A DNA stretch of 64,000 nucleotides from Tenrec ecaudatus (GCF_050624435.1 NW_027458555.1:248001-312000), one strand, 5' to 3'. Positions 39,200-51,955 are shown, numbered from the stretch's first letter. Program-made: numbers and translations. Notes: generated from the letters alone by a model not told the origin.

Positions 39200-39510
39200 A
39201 TGTAAACACAACTCTGATGGAATCTAGGGGAGGCTTGAGTAAGCCTTGGTGGTCTCTGGAATTCTCCCCTTCAGGCTCTGTACTCATTTTCAGTAACAAC
39301 TGGTGTGTCCAATGTGTGTCAGTTTCCAGGGGAGGGCTTTCAGTGGGTTGCACAATTTTATCTGATGGTGGCACAAAGACCTATGCTCCATGAAGAGCTG
39401 ATTTGCCATCTCCAGAAGCAGGATGAACTGAAAGTACGGGGTAGTCCCTGTGAGTCCAGGCACAAACCTCCCTGCAGGGAGAGGACTGTGCTGTTGAAGG
39501 GGGCACTCAG
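39200..39510 (+). pseudogene. IGHV3-like pseudogene lacking most of FR3
   Basis: ACTCTGATGGAATCTAGGGG, GGCTTGAGTAAGCCTTGGTG and GGTCTCTGGAATTCTCC correspond to FR1. TTTTCAGTAACAACTGG corresponds to CDR1. CAGTTTCCAGGGGAGGGCTT and CAGTGGGTTGCAC correspond to FR2. The sequence TATGCTCCATGAAGAGCTGA then CCATCTCCAGAAG corresponds to CDR2 and the start of FR3. After that the V sequence is deleted up to RSS-spacer-like TAGTCCCTGTGAGTCCAG and nonamer-like GCACAAACC (39455-39463). Cys23 is lost (TTCTCC where TGT is expected) and Cys104 lies in the deletion. The decayed CTCF-like box AAGGGGGCACTCAGG follows near 39497. Confidence 0.78.
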
Positions 39511-39586
39511 GATCCAGTGAGCACAGGAACCAGCGTCTGATGTCAGTGCTGGTTGACTGTCAGGGTGGGTTTCCTGTTGTGGTTTT

Positions 39587-41077
39587 TTTTGTTTTTTTTT
39601 TAACTTTTCATTAGGGGCTCATACAATTCTTATCACAATCCATACATATACATACATCAATTGCATAAAGCACATCCGTACATTCTTTGCCCTAATCATT
39701 TTCAAAGCATTTGCACCCCACTTAAGACCTTTGCATCAGGTACTCTTTTTCTTTTTCCCCTCCCTCCCCGCTCACCCCTCCTTCATGAGCCCTTAATAAA
39801 TTATAGATTGTTATTTTGTCATATCTTGCCCTATCCGGTGTCTCCCTTCCCCGCCTTCTCTGCCGTCAGTCTCCCAGGAAGGAGGTCACATGATGATCCT
39901 TGTAATCAGTTCCCCCTTTCCAAACCACTCACCCTCTACTCTCCCAGTATCGCCCCTCACACCCCTGGTCCTGATGACATCATCCACCCCGGACTCCCCG
40001 TGCCTCCAGCTCCCACATGCACCAGTGCACAACCTCTGCCCCATCTAGTCCCTCAAGGTAGAATTCGGATTATTGTAATTGGGGGGGGAGGAAGCATCCA
40101 GGATCTGGGGGAAAGCTGTATTCTTCATCGGTACTACATCGCACCATGAGTGAACAATCTCCTCTCCTAAACCCCTCTGTGAGGGGATCTCTAGTGGCCG
40201 ACAAATGGGCTTTGGGTCCCCACTCTGTACTTCCCCCTTCATTCACTATGGTAAGATTTGTTTTGTTGATGATATCTTGTTCCTGATCAATTTGGCACCT
40301 CATGATAACACAGCCTGGTGTGCTTCTTCCATGTGGACTTTATTGCTTCTGAGCTAGATGGCCGCTTGTTCACCTTCAAGCCTTTAAGACCGCAGACACC
40401 ATCTCTTTCAATAGCCGGGCACCATCAGCTTTCTTCACCACATTTGCTTATGCACCCGTTTCTCTTCGGCGATCATATCATGGAGGTGTGCAGCCAATGA
40501 TATGATTTTTTGTTCTTTGATGCCTGACAACTGATCCCTCTGGGACCACGTGATCACGCAGGTTGGTGTGTTCTTCCATGTGGGCTTTGTTGCTTGTGAG
40601 CTAGATGGCCGCTTGTTTATCTTCAAGCCTTTAAGACCCCACACACTATCTCTTTTGATAGCCAAGCACCATCAGCTTTCTTCACCACATTTACTTGTTC
40701 GCCCGCTTTGGTTTCAGCCGTTGTGTCAGGAGGGTGAGCATCGTAGAGTGCCAATTTAATATAAGAAACTATTCATGCATTGAGGGAGTGCTTGAGTAGA
40801 GGCCCAAGGTCCTTCGGCCACCTTAATACTAAACCTATAAATATAGACACATAGATCTATTTCCCCAACCTCATATATATTTGCATGTACATGTCTTTGT
40901 CTAGACCTCTATAAATGTCCTTTGACTCCTAGCTCTTTCCTCCTTCTCCCTTGACTTTCCTCCTGCCCTACTACCATGCTCCGTCCCCACCTGGGTTACA
41001 GCTATGCCTCTTCTTTACGTAACCTTGCCCTTGATCATTCCCTACCAGGCCTGCCACTCCCCCCTCACTACCATTTT
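39587..41077 (-). mobile_element. 5'-truncated L1 in the 3' flank of an IGHV3 relic, minus strand
   Basis: About 1.5 kb of the L1 3' UTR in reverse orientation, with the poly(A) complement on the left. It is flanked by GGGTTTCCTGTTGTGGTTTT (39567-39586) and GGGTTCCTGTTGTGATTTT (41078-41096). That flank is the conserved post-RSS sequence seen after other V segments, so the insertion split a standard V 3' flank. Confidence 0.9.
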
Positions 41078-41885
41078 GGGTTCCTGTTGTGATTTTGAGA
41101 TTCTTTTCCATCTCTTACTTTTCCCGGGGGATCTCTCTCTATGAATTATTCTGTGTTCACCCCAACTATGTATAGATTCAAAAGTTGCATTGAATAACAA
41201 GTAAATAGCTTCACTTGCAGGAAAACTAGTCCATTAACAGAATGGAAACTGTTTTTCTGGCATCACAGATTGAGTATTCTGATGAACCGTTGAGAAACCC
41301 CAGTAGAATTTTCTATCAGACTCGAGTCAGATGAGGTGAAGGGGGGCCATAAAATCATGTGTTTGAGTACTGACTTTTCAAACCAACAAAGAGATGCCTT
41401 TAGGAAAGACCTGTGATTTGATTTGATTCTGAAATAATAGACTCATGGCAAAGACTACAGTGCAATCCTCTAATTCCAAAACTCTGAGTTTTGAAGTATA
41501 GACTACTGAGTGGGTAATGTATGGACAGTGACATATAAAAGCATAATCTGGTTCACATCTGACCCTCTCCTTCCTGCAGAAGTGTGTCAAACCCAACAAT
41601 GGTCTGAACCCTTATTTGTCCTTTTCTATTTTCTTTCTTTCCTTCTTTTTTTTTCAACTTGAGCAACTTATGATCCATGCGTTATCATTTATATCTCCAA
41701 AGGAGCATGGCCACAATATCAATCACTCTGTTAAAGAGCATGTGTTAATTTCAATCCTGCAAGATGCAGAAACCAAGTCAGGAGAAAATCTGTGCAGATT
41801 TTCCAGGGGAAACACCTGTGTGAGAGAAAATCCAGAAGAGGCCAGGGGAGAGAGAAGGACTGTCAATCTATAACAGGAGGCAAAG

Positions 41886-41975
41886 GTTTTTTTTTTTTCA
41901 AAAAGTTCATGGAGAAATGTAATGAAATGATAATGGATTTTTTTCTTTAACTTTTGGAAGACTACTTGTATGGTC
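41886..41975. mobile_element. Short near-palindromic element, mariner-MITE-like
   Basis: TCAAAAAGTTCATGGAGAAA on one side and TTTCTTTAACTTTTGGAAGA on the other form imperfect terminal inverted repeats around about 35 bp. Similar AAAAAGTTCATGG palindromes occur in mammalian mariner-derived elements, from memory. Family not certain. Confidence 0.4.
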
Positions 41976-41979
41976 TTGA

Positions 41980-44900
41980 GATAAGGAGAGAGAGGGAGTA
42001 TGTTGGGCAGAAATTGTATTAACTATTGTTCAGTTCAAAGGAAGTTCAGTATGGCCATTGGATGTTCTAATTGTATGGGTTCCGTGATCCTTTGTGACCA
42101 CTCTAGTTTTACAAAATGTAAGACGCATTCTCAGGCCTGACAGATTCTTGATAAATTTTTATGAAGATAACCTGGTGTTATTTTTTTCTCTTAGCATACA
42201 CATAAAATGGTTGGATTATACTTATTCTATTGGTTATATTGACTTGGATATTTCCCAATCCAGAGAGATTCACACGTGTGATGACTTTCAATCCTGTTTA
42301 AGACTCATGCCTCTATCATTTTTCCTGGGAATTTTATTACATGCACTAGAGACATTAAAGCTCGGTGTCATTTAACATTATGTATCTGTTGTACATTTTA
42401 TCATGAATGTTGGAGTTTTACTAAGAGCATACCAGAACTAATTTTATTTTTTTTCAATCTTCAATCTTGGTTGGTCAAATCTGTGTTTTCTACAGAAAGC
42501 GAACATACTTCTCTTAACAAACACTTTCTTAATTAGTAGAGTGATAGACACACCAATATCTAGCTTTGAAATCTATTACGTGGCTTCTTTTACTTAAGCA
42601 TAAATATAAAAGTAAGACAAGTGTATGAGCACACAAAGTTGAAAATAATGAAGTCATTTTTATGAAAGTCACTGAAAGCATGTTTATCCTTTATTCCTTC
42701 TTACAACTCAGAAATGAGGTTGAGGCTTCTCAGCGCAGGTTAAGAGGGTGATAGGACTGAGATTGGAAAATGCTTGCTTAGTGTCAATGAAAACATTTTA
42801 CACGTTCATTAAATATATTTTTTTAACTTGAGTTTCTTCCTATCTTTGTAGGTTATGACATAGCAATCCCTGTGCCTCAATGTTCAAGCTCATGGATGCC
42901 ATTTGAAAGGTGAGCCATTAACACCAACGATCAGGTCCCTGTGCACACGAAAACTGACAAGCTGCATCCACAAAGATTACAGTCTAGGGAACCATATGGG
43001 TTCAGTTCTAGTCTGTAGTAGACCTGGAGTCAAAATGGTCAATACATTAAAAAAAAATGTCACGGTATATATTAAAGTTAATGTTTCCTCCAATTTCAAA
43101 AGTAAAGTTAACTATGACATTGGCAACTAACTAATAAGGAGAGTTCTGAATTAATGTTGGCAGTGACTTAATTCACACACTATGCAGAATGGACTATAAG
43201 TCAAATATAAGCAATTCACAACTTAGATCTAGAGAGACTGACCTAGATATGCCTGTAGGAATTGGGTCCAGGAGCAAAGAAACGTCTCATTATCATGTGT
43301 GATGCAGTCTGGATTCTCCCTAAATAATAGTAACCTCATGTCATTTTTCTGGTGCTCAGTATTCTGAATTCTAGTCTTAGTCAACTGTTTATTGACTGAG
43401 TCAACCAATTAATGGCAAATTTGCTCGTTATAATGCTACTTATGTATCATAAACACTTTTCACTTTGTTTTTAAAGCTTGACAGATTTTACTGAGACATC
43501 TGGCTTCAGGCATTACTTTCATTATGTTTTTGAAATAAATTAATTGCTATTTATGTTAGCTTTATTCACTGCTGCACCTGCTTTACTCTATTAGAATGCG
43601 ATCATCTCCTAAGTCTTCTCACTCTTTGTTTGCAGATTTCAATGTGCTCTGCAGAGCATTTTGTCCCATGTTCTCCTCTCATATGAAAAAGGACTCTGTT
43701 TCATTCAGCACTCCATTTCCACAACCATGTGTCCTGTCACTTCAGTTGGACAAGCTACAGCAGTTTGTTAAAAAATGTTGATTGGTTGTGTGACTGAAAA
43801 AATCACTCTGTTCAGTTTTTCAATATAAAATGAATCATGAAAACTTTCAAAGATGCTAATGAATTAAATTTGAGATGTCACAATGTGCTACACAGACTAA
43901 AAACTAACTGCACAGAAAGGTCATAATCAAATGAGATTGATGTATTCAGATAAATGAGAATTTCATCTTATTATTTACTATTTCTGCACGGTGGAAACAT
44001 TTATTGCCCTTGTTCTCATATCTGAGTCTTGTGAGGATTTATCCTAATCTGACAAGAGGTAGAAAATGTTAATGTTCACTATATATCTATATTTTTACTC
44101 CTCAGAGGAGCAGAATTTTACCTTTCTAAATTGTAATCCACAATTGTTATGCTGGGAATCTGGATGGTGATGAAGTGAGAGAATAGGAATTTTCTGTGTG
44201 ATCATCTAATTGAGCCTGAATCTGTTATGGGACCTTCGTAGTGGGGCTCTGACCTTCATGCCTGTGCTGTAGTTTATATCTTCACTGGCTGGTGTTCCTT
44301 TGCTTCACGGCAGTATCCATATTCTTTACCTTTGACTGTTAATCCCTGTTGACTATTCCTCTTTCCCCCCTTACCCCCCCCCCCGACTCTCAATGTAGGC
44401 ATCATGGGTAAGATGTGTGGTGGGTGGTTGATAGGAGAAATATTTCACCCCCCAGCTATGGAAAGACAATACAAATGACCTTCCTCTGGTGTGAAATATT
44501 TCAAGTTGAGAATGGTCTTCTTCTCCAGTGCCAGAAACACGATGACTTGTTTTGAATGTTCACTGGAGAACCTCAACAGGTTTTACAGTTAGATCATGAG
44601 CTCCACTAATGACCTGCCCCAGTGGTTTCTCACAGTCTCAGTAATCAGTACTCAGCCTCTAGAAATTTATCACATTTTAATTTATATATATACATATATT
44701 TTTTTAAATACATGGTTTCAGTGGTTTCTGATCCAGGTAAGCAGATTACTGCTGTGCCTCTCTGAATGCACCTCTCTCTAGATTTTTGGAGGCATTTTGA
44801 TATGTCAATCCATGTCAGTTCTCTGATGCCCGCATGTAGGGACTCCCAGCATCCGTGCATCCGTGACTCACATTGCAGAAAACGGAGCTTATGACTGACT

Positions 44901-45590
44901 CAGAGGAGGAGACAGGCCAAGAGAGAGAGTGCAGGGGTCCATAGCGGAAAGAGAGTTGGAGGGGTCCAGAAAGGACCCAACGTGGGCACACAGGCACAGA
45001 GCTGTGGTAATCTCCATGTGAATAGATGTTATGGGGGATGAGTGCAAGCGGTGCCTCATGGCCCAACATCAAGCAAACCTGATCAACATTTTATCACCCC
45101 TTCTGCTTTGTACCCAAGTTCTTCCAGCTGAAACCTGGAAACCAGTCCCCTGGACTTTAAATGAAAACCATCCAGAGGTTAGTGGGTCTTATGAGCTCTT
45201 AGCTCTTGGATTGTTTTAGGACCATTCAGACAAGGCAGTATTTTCATAAAAATGTGTACTATACTCTTCACATTTTGCCAATTTTGTAGTGATATATCCT
45301 GATATTATGGGTTTTCTCTCTCTTTTTTCTTTCACAGTGCTGATATTATTTTTTAATTAAAATGTACAACTTTTGTTAATCCTGTTAATGTATCTTAAAT
45401 ATATATTGCAAAATAATTGAATTTATTTATGGAATAATATCAGACTTACTGTGATAAAGATAATTTCCTTTATATTTTAAAAGATGTTTTGTATGATTTT
45501 TGAAGTTTACACACTTTTATATTATTCAATTGGTTGCCTTTCAATTTTTCTTCCATTGTGTTTTGTGGACCTTTTTAAAAATTTTATTCC
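41980..45590. other. Unassigned sequence
   Basis: About 3.6 kb with no V segment, RNA gene or confident repeat. It is AT-rich, with a C-run near 44376-44390 and a short TA-rich stretch near 44683-44705. Open frames are short and show no motif. Confidence 0.45.
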
Positions 45591-45591
45591 C

Positions 45592-46253
45592 TGCCTTTTT
45601 TTAATCATTTCATTAGGGGTCCATACATCTCTTATCACAATCCATACATATATCAACTGTGTAAAGTACATTTGTATATTTATTGCCCTCATCATTCTCA
45701 AAACATTTGTTCTTCACTTAAGCCCCTGGAATCAGCTCGGTTTTCCCCTTCCTTCCCACTCTACCTCCCTCATGAACCCCTGATAATTTATACATTATTA
45801 TTGTGTCATATCTTGCACTCTCTGAAGTCTCCCATCGCCCACTTTTCTGTTGTCCATCCTGTAGGAAGGAGGTCACATGTAGATCCTTGTAATTGGTTTC
45901 CCCTTTCCAACCCACCCTCCCTCCACCCTCCCAGTGTCGCCACTCACACCAGTGGTCCTGAAGAGATCATCCACCTTATATTCCCTGCATTTCCAGTTCC
46001 TATCTGTACCAGTGTACATCCTCTGGTCTACCCAGATTTGTAAGGTAGAATTGGGATCATGATAGTGGGGGAGGAGGAAGTATTTAGCAACTAGAGGAAA
46101 GTTGTATGTTTCATAGTTGCTACATCACACCCTGACTGGCTAGTCTCCTCCCCAAGACTCTTCTGTAAGGGGATGTCCAGTGGCCTACAAACGGACTTTG
46201 GGTCTCCATTCCACACTCCCCCACCCCCATTCACTATGATTTTTTTTGTTCTT
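45592..46253 (-). mobile_element. L1 3' end, minus strand
   Basis: Complement of an A-rich tail and AATGAAATGATT, then GGGGTCCATACATCTCTTAT and the family 3' UTR for about 650 bp, ending near TTCACTATGATTTTTTTTG. Confidence 0.9.
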
Positions 46254-46496
46254 GTGGACTGGTTTTTATGTGAGTAGTGGAAATAAGCATATGCCTGCTA
46301 AAATGATACATTTGTTTCAATTCTTTTCAACGAGTAAGAAAAGCTAAGTTCATGGAAGACATAGGTGGCTATTTAGGAATACACGCTCATTACATTAAAA
46401 GTGAGAGAGAGGAGGATACAGTAAAATGAGTAAGACTCTCCCAACCCCAGGAGTCGGTGAGAAATCACTGCACTTCACAGACCAGAGGAATAGCCG

Positions 46497-46986
46497 TGGT
46501 GGCAGTTACATAATTTCATGTTAACTTGATAAATAAGTGTAGGGGTGGAGTCTAGCCTGTCAATCAGCTCACAGCCTGAAGATGCTTACTTGTGTGTGTG
46601 GCCTTCTCATGACGATTCTGAGAATTTCCTCTCTCTTGGGAGGCGGGACACACCTTGTCTGTGCTTCATCTCCCTGTGGGGAGGCCCATGCAGAAAGCTG
46701 GAGGAACCACATGGATACACACACCAGCACCAAGAGGCTTCCACTGATATTGGATCCACAAGACTTTCCAGCCACTAGACTGTGATCTTCCTGCACTCAT
46801 CATCACTGAATACTCTGTGAGTCAAGAGAAATGTACGGACTAGTATTGGACATATGGCCTAATATCAGGCTTATGGATTTGATCTGGACTGGGCTTGGAT
46901 GTTTTCTCAACGTACAATTGCTATTTGATAGAAAGCTCTCTCTTAACCTCTCTGGGTTTGTTTTTCTAATCAACTTCACCTAAAAC
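46497..46986 (+). mobile_element. ERVL-type solo LTR related to 57937-58468
   Basis: GGCAGTTACATAATTTCATG and TTAACTTGATAAATAAG start the element. GTTTGTTTTTCTAATCAACT and a final CACCTAAAACA end it. Both ends and internal blocks (GTGTGGCCTTCTCATGA; TTGGATCCACAAGACTTTCC) align with 57937-58468, whose borders are fixed by an empty site. No target-site duplication is evident here. Confidence 0.65.
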
Positions 46987-47201
46987 AACCCCCTTGAATG
47001 GTCAGTGTTAGTGTTTGGGAAGTTGATTTTGTCACCTCTCACCTATGAAGTGAATGAAATTATAGGAGACGTGTGTACGCGGATACGTCTGTACCAGTCA
47101 TGACCAGCTGTGAGTTCACTTGGTGAGATATTCCCACAATTAGCCATCAGTATTCCAGAATGCACTTGAGATGAACAGCTCAGCTATCACTATGTGTGAT
47201 G

Positions 47202-47407
47202 CTCTAAAGCAGCAGTCTCAATGGGGTCAAGACCCCTTTGGGGGTCGAACAAACCTTTGACAGGGGTCATCTGATTTATAAAAGCAGCAAAACTACAGTC
47301 ATGGAGTATCAATGAAAAATAATTTCATGGTTGGGAGGTCACCGCAATATGAGGAAGTGTATTAAAGGGTCGTGGCATTAGGAAGGTTGAGAATTGCTGC
47401 TCTAGAG
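47202..47407. mobile_element. Non-autonomous hAT transposon, SPIN-like, with 8-bp TSD
   Basis: The element is 47210-47399 with inverted ends CAGCAGTCTCAA...TTGAGAATTGCTG. It has interior AAGACCCCTTTGGGGGTCGA and TTTCATGGTTGGGAGGTCAC. Target-site duplications are CTCTAAAG (47202-47209) and CTCTAGAG (47400-47407), 7 of 8 identical, fitting the nTCTAGAn hAT preference. It is inserted in the opposite orientation to the copy at 21278-21478. Confidence 0.88.
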
Positions 47408-47716
47408 TTATCAAGGCTTCTTATTATTTATCACTGATTTAGACCAGGAATACATTCATGAATGTGAATTATATGCACATACGAGAGCTCTATAGATTTG
47501 AAGGCTGAAGCCATTCCCCTGGGGAAGCATTAAGCAAAGATATTGCCACATAGGTTATTCCTAAACCACTGACAACAAAGTGCACTCATGAAGGGGTGAC
47601 TGTGGAGCTTCATTTTCCTATTGGCAGTCGCCCTGGGTAGGATAAGACATGGGAATGGAGCGAACACTGTGGCAGCTCCAGAGCCCTCACTTTCTGGTTT
47701 ACGTCCTCACACACAG

Positions 47717-48019
47717 GTGTGCATGCCTAAATGCAGTTAGTGCAGTCTGGGGCTGAGGTGAAAAAGTTGGGAGATTCGTGAAGGTGTCTTATAGGACTTC
47801 TGTGAGCCCCTTCACCAGTGATGGAATGAATAGGGTTTGACAAGTACCCGGAAGAGGCTTTCAGTGGATGGCTGGATCAACACCCACACTGGGAAATCAA
47901 CATATATCCAGGGATTCACATAGGGCTCTGTCTTCTCCTTGGATGCCCCCATCAGCACAGCTTATCTACGGATAAGCAGCCTGAAGTCCAAGGACACTGC
48001 AACCTGACTGTGTGAGACA
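47717..48019 (+). pseudogene. IGHV7-like (clan I) pseudogene
   Basis: After the acceptor CACACACAG (ending 47716), the exon follows IGHV7/IGHV1 sequence. ATGCAGTTAGTGCAGTCTGG, GGGCTGAGGTGAAAAAG, GCCCCTTCACCAGTGATGG, then GGCTGGATCAACACCCACAC, TATATCCAGGGATTCACATA, CTGTCTTCTCCTTGGATGCC and ATCAGCACAGCTTATCTACG match in order. The INTHTGKST...QGFT...VFSLD...AYL pattern in pieces is diagnostic of IGHV7. The first codon is TAA and the frame shifts repeatedly. FR2 tryptophan is lost (AATAGGG), and the terminal YYC is destroyed (CAACCTGACTGTGTGAG). No RSS heptamer remains. Confidence 0.85.
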
Positions 48020-48279
48020 AGCGCTGTGAAACCCATATCCTGAGAGCGTCAGAAAACCCGGGGGAATGGCAGCTGTGCTCACTGAGGCAGGGACTCCGAA
48101 TATTTCGCTGAATCCTTTCTTTACTTGTTACGCATTTCAAGATGGGAAACAAAGACAATTACTTCCTGAAAATAGCATAACGTTCCTGTGAAATGAAATC
48201 ACCCCTCAAGAGAGGAGGATAAAGATACCTTGGTATGTAAGCTTTGTTCATCAATTTGTGTAAATAGTTCCGTTACAGC

Positions 48280-48404
48280 ACTAAGAACTATGCAGACTCT
48301 GGAGGGTTGATTCAATATCTGCAGAGACAATGACATGAACACAGTTTATCTGCAAATGGACGGTAAGAAAATGAAAGACAAGACCCTCTGTTACTCTGTG
48401 AGAA
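48280..48404 (+). pseudogene. IGHV3-like 3' fragment (CDR2 to end of FR3)
   Basis: AACTATGCAGACTCTGGAGG, ATTCAATATCTGCAGAGACA and CAGTTTATCTGCAAATGGAC, then CTCTGTTACTCTGTGAGA, match the 3' half of an IGHV3 exon. The 5' half is missing and the fragment starts only about 260 bp after the IGHV7-like relic. The heptamer is lost, and the nonamer-like ACACAAACT at about 48432 remains in good spacing context. Confidence 0.75.
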
Positions 48405-48460
48405 AATGAGAGGAAGTGAGTGTGATCCCAGACACAAACTCCCTGCTGGGAGGGAGCTGG

Positions 48461-48476
48461 GCAGCAGGGGGCGCTC
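48461..48476 (+). promoter_or_regulatory. CTCF-like motif 3' of IGHV3 fragment
   Basis: GCAGCAGGGGGCGCTC matches the CTCF core consensus in forward orientation and has been kept although the V exon upstream is only half present. Confidence 0.65.
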
Positions 48477-48609
48477 AGGACCCACAGATCACAGGACACA
48501 CTCAGGAGCAGGTGCAGAGGGACAGTTTCAGGGCTGGTTTCCTTTTGTGGTCTGGTTATGCATCTCCATCTCGCTGTTTCCCTCAAGGGTTTTCTCTATT
48601 TTTATGACA

Positions 48610-49972
48610 TAGGAATACAATGTAAATGTATAAAAATATTTAAAATCAGACCTATTGCATGTAGGATGTATAATAATGGAATTGAAATCTCAGCAAAAAA
48701 AGTGGGGAGTAAGAACCAAATAAAAATATAATTTTTATTTATTAGTGTTATATTGATATTCTAAACGTGGCAGCACTTGCATTGTTCAAGTAATCCTTGA
48801 TAATAGTTGTATTGATTGGATTTCCTTGAAGGCAAATATAATCTTATCACAGCGAGTACTGTATTTCATGATGGGTTTAGCAAAACCTTTCTGACAATTC
48901 CATGCCATTCTCTTGACTGTGCTGTTCCCAGCATAGTAACTCCTATGATTTTCTGATCAAATTGGCCAATACTGGTCAGTGCACTTATGCTCACTAATGC
49001 CTAGGATATCAATCAATACACATGTATACCATTTAATATTTGACCACTTCCAATTTCCCAACATCCGTAGTATGCAAATTACAAGTTCTGTTCCTAAGAA
49101 GACTTCTGCAGCTGTTTCTCTTTACCTTGAGGCATGCCCCATCAGCAAATGGAGATCCTGATGACTCAACTCCCAAATCACATCATCATGGAAATCAAGA
49201 TGACTTCAAGAAATCAGCTCCTCTTCAGTAACATTTTGAGTGCCCTCAAACCTGAGTGGCCCATCTGGCAGTAGCTTCAACAATTTCCTACTTCCTTTGC
49301 CTAGGCTTTCAGTATTCAGCCATGCTTCAAAGTTATGCATAAGGTTTTAGCAGCTTCTTCCTCTGAAGAGGGAGAGGGGTCCTTCTGCATTGTCTGTTCT
49401 TAGTCTGGAAGCTTTGCTGAAATCTGCTCACTTTGGGTGACCCTTCTGGCATTTGATATAAGAGTGACATATCTTCCAGCATGTCAGCAAAACACAAGCC
49501 ACCACAGTATAATTAACTACCAGACAGGTGGTGAGAATATGTCATTATTTCTTCAAAATATATCAAACAACTTCTGGCTAATATTTTAATGCAATAAATA
49601 AATAACAGCATAATGCAACCAAATAATGGAGTAATTCAATTTAACATGTTCAATTATTGACTTAACATTGAAACAGAAGATCCAAAAGGACATCAAGAAT
49701 CAAATAAGTAAACAAATAAATGAGTCTAGTAAACTAAAATCAATGACCTACATATAACATACTCCACCAAGAACAAAACAAATATACTCCCATTAAGCCG
49801 AGGTTTATTTCAGAAATAAAGTTAAGCATGAAATAGATGGAAATAGGAAAGGAACATAGATAGATAAATACAGATAGATGATAGATACAAGATATGGACA
49901 GTATATACAGAGAAAATAGATGATAACTTAATCAATTGTTCAGTAGATTGGTAGACCAATTAACAGATTTAT

Positions 49973-50016
<44 letters not shown>

Positions 50017-51104
50017 TAGAGCAGAGATTGGAAATGTATAGAAGGATGGAGAGGGAGATAAAGAAACTCGATCAACAAACTCCAATGTCATTGTGTATTC
50101 AGATTCGGGGATTTGGGCTGAGTCCAGGCAGAGGGTGTTCAGATAACACTTTTTTTCTATTTGAGATAAATTGAAGACTAAATGCCCAAACTACAACATG
50201 AGGTGTGTCATAAGGAGTTGTACATGGATGTTATACAACAATGACTCACTCTTCAAGAGATTTTCTTAAGAAACTGGGTCTCCACAACAGGAATATATCA
50301 CTTATTTGATGCGTGTGGTGATGCAGATAAAAGTAGGTAAGGAAAGTTATGTGAGACCAGATTGTAAGCACCATGAAGGGAAGGTTGGGATGCATGGCAC
50401 AGGGTCTCAGGCCAAACAGGCACATGATCCTGATTCAAGACTCAGTGTGTGATGAGGAAGATACAGGTTTCCTAGCAGAATTGGAGCCTCCCCTATCTCA
50501 TTTTTCCCTGTGTCGTGGTTTTTAGTCCTCTTCCTGCCTCTGAGAACCAAGATTAAGATGTTTTTAGCATGACTGTCAACTCCAGAGAACAGAGGGAGGA
50601 GAATGAGGCATGGAAGTAGGACACATTCTCTGGGTCCTTGTTTGTTTCTTGGGAGACCCCAAGTGCATAAACCACAACCTGGGGTGCTCTCTCCTCATCA
50701 GGAGAAAACTGAGGGGAAATGCTTTAATTTTATTTTCTCTTTTTTTTGTGGATTGCATGAAGGTATACTGAGAAGATTAGTGTTCATTCAAAAATGCATG
50801 CACTTTTGTTTCATTTCATTGACTGCAATGCACACAAACTCCTGTTACAATTACCTTTTCTTTCCAAACATTATGAATTTTTCCCTGGATAAATGTTGCC
50901 CTTTTAATCACAGAAGTTTGATTGTTCTAAAGTCATTGTATCTCCCCAGGACTATTGCTCCCTTGTAGGCTTGTCAGTTATTTGGCTGGAAGTTTTTCCA
51001 AGGGCTGAGTTCTGTCCCAGACCTGAAGGGAGGCTGACAACCACAGTCTCAGGACTTCCACAAGTCTACCAACCAGTAAATCTATTCTTTTTTTCTCTTT
51101 TCTT

Positions 51105-51135
<31 letters not shown>

Positions 51136-51850
51136 TTCTCTCTGTGTGTATTGTTTCACTTTTTATCCCACTCTTCCTAAGACCTTCTAATGCTATCTTT
51201 TCCAAAGAAATGGGTACTGATAGTAAGGCACCATATGTTTCTTCTGGTCTGAGAGTTCAGGAGACTCGAATCTATGATTGATTACAGCATTGGACTAATG
51301 GTTTCCATCTGTCTTCAATTATCATCACTCTGGAAAGGGAGAAACAATTAGCTGCACTTCATATGTTTTAATGTCCCCAGTCACTACTCTCAAAACCCAG
51401 ACGTAGGACATTGTCTTTGTGGGCTGTTATGTCAGTGGTTCTTTGTGTTCCCCGAACCCCAAGGCCTCCTCCTCAGAGAGAGAAAAAGTTAACCCACTGA
51501 TTGTTTTCTTTAGTTTAGATCAGAGTAGGTCAGAGAAATGTTTAGGGACAGATTATATTTCTTCTCAGGCAGCAGGAAGCACAGGGCAGACCTGGGTACT
51601 AGGAGGTACCTGAGAGTTTACTAAGAAGGGACCATTTGGGAAATCAGATTCTGCAAAGTCTTCACTAAGGAGACAGAGGTACTCTCTATCTGGACATCAT
51701 TCCCCACAGACAGTAAGGAGGGACCCTTTGTGACGCCCCAGGCTCCTTGGGCTGCAGATTCACACTGGGTTTGAAACAACTCCTCCCCGGGTGTGGACTA
51801 AGAGATACACTGAGTGGAGAGCCACAGTGCAAAACTCTCCATGCGTGAGG
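48610..51850. other. Unassigned sequence with microsatellites
   Basis: No V segment recognised. Microsatellites: (GATA)n at 49972-50016 and (GT)n at about 51105-51132. The block 49090-49530 (TTCTGCAGCTGTTTCTCTTT; AGCCACCACAGTATAATTAA) reads like an interspersed mammalian repeat, but I cannot name the family. Confidence 0.45.
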
Positions 51851-51860
51851 TGTCAGTGCC

Positions 51861-51924
51861 GGGTGGTGGTGGTGGTTGTGGTGGTGGTGGTGGTGGTGGT
51901 GGTGGTGGTGGTGGTGGTGGTGGT

Positions 51925-51955
<31 letters not shown>
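51861..51955 (+). repeat. (GGT)n(GT)n compound microsatellite upstream of IGHV5-like gene
   Basis: About 66 bp of GGT repeats passes into about 28 bp of GT. It lies roughly 130 bp upstream of the octamer-like element of the V segment. A similar tract is in its leader intron. Confidence 0.95.
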
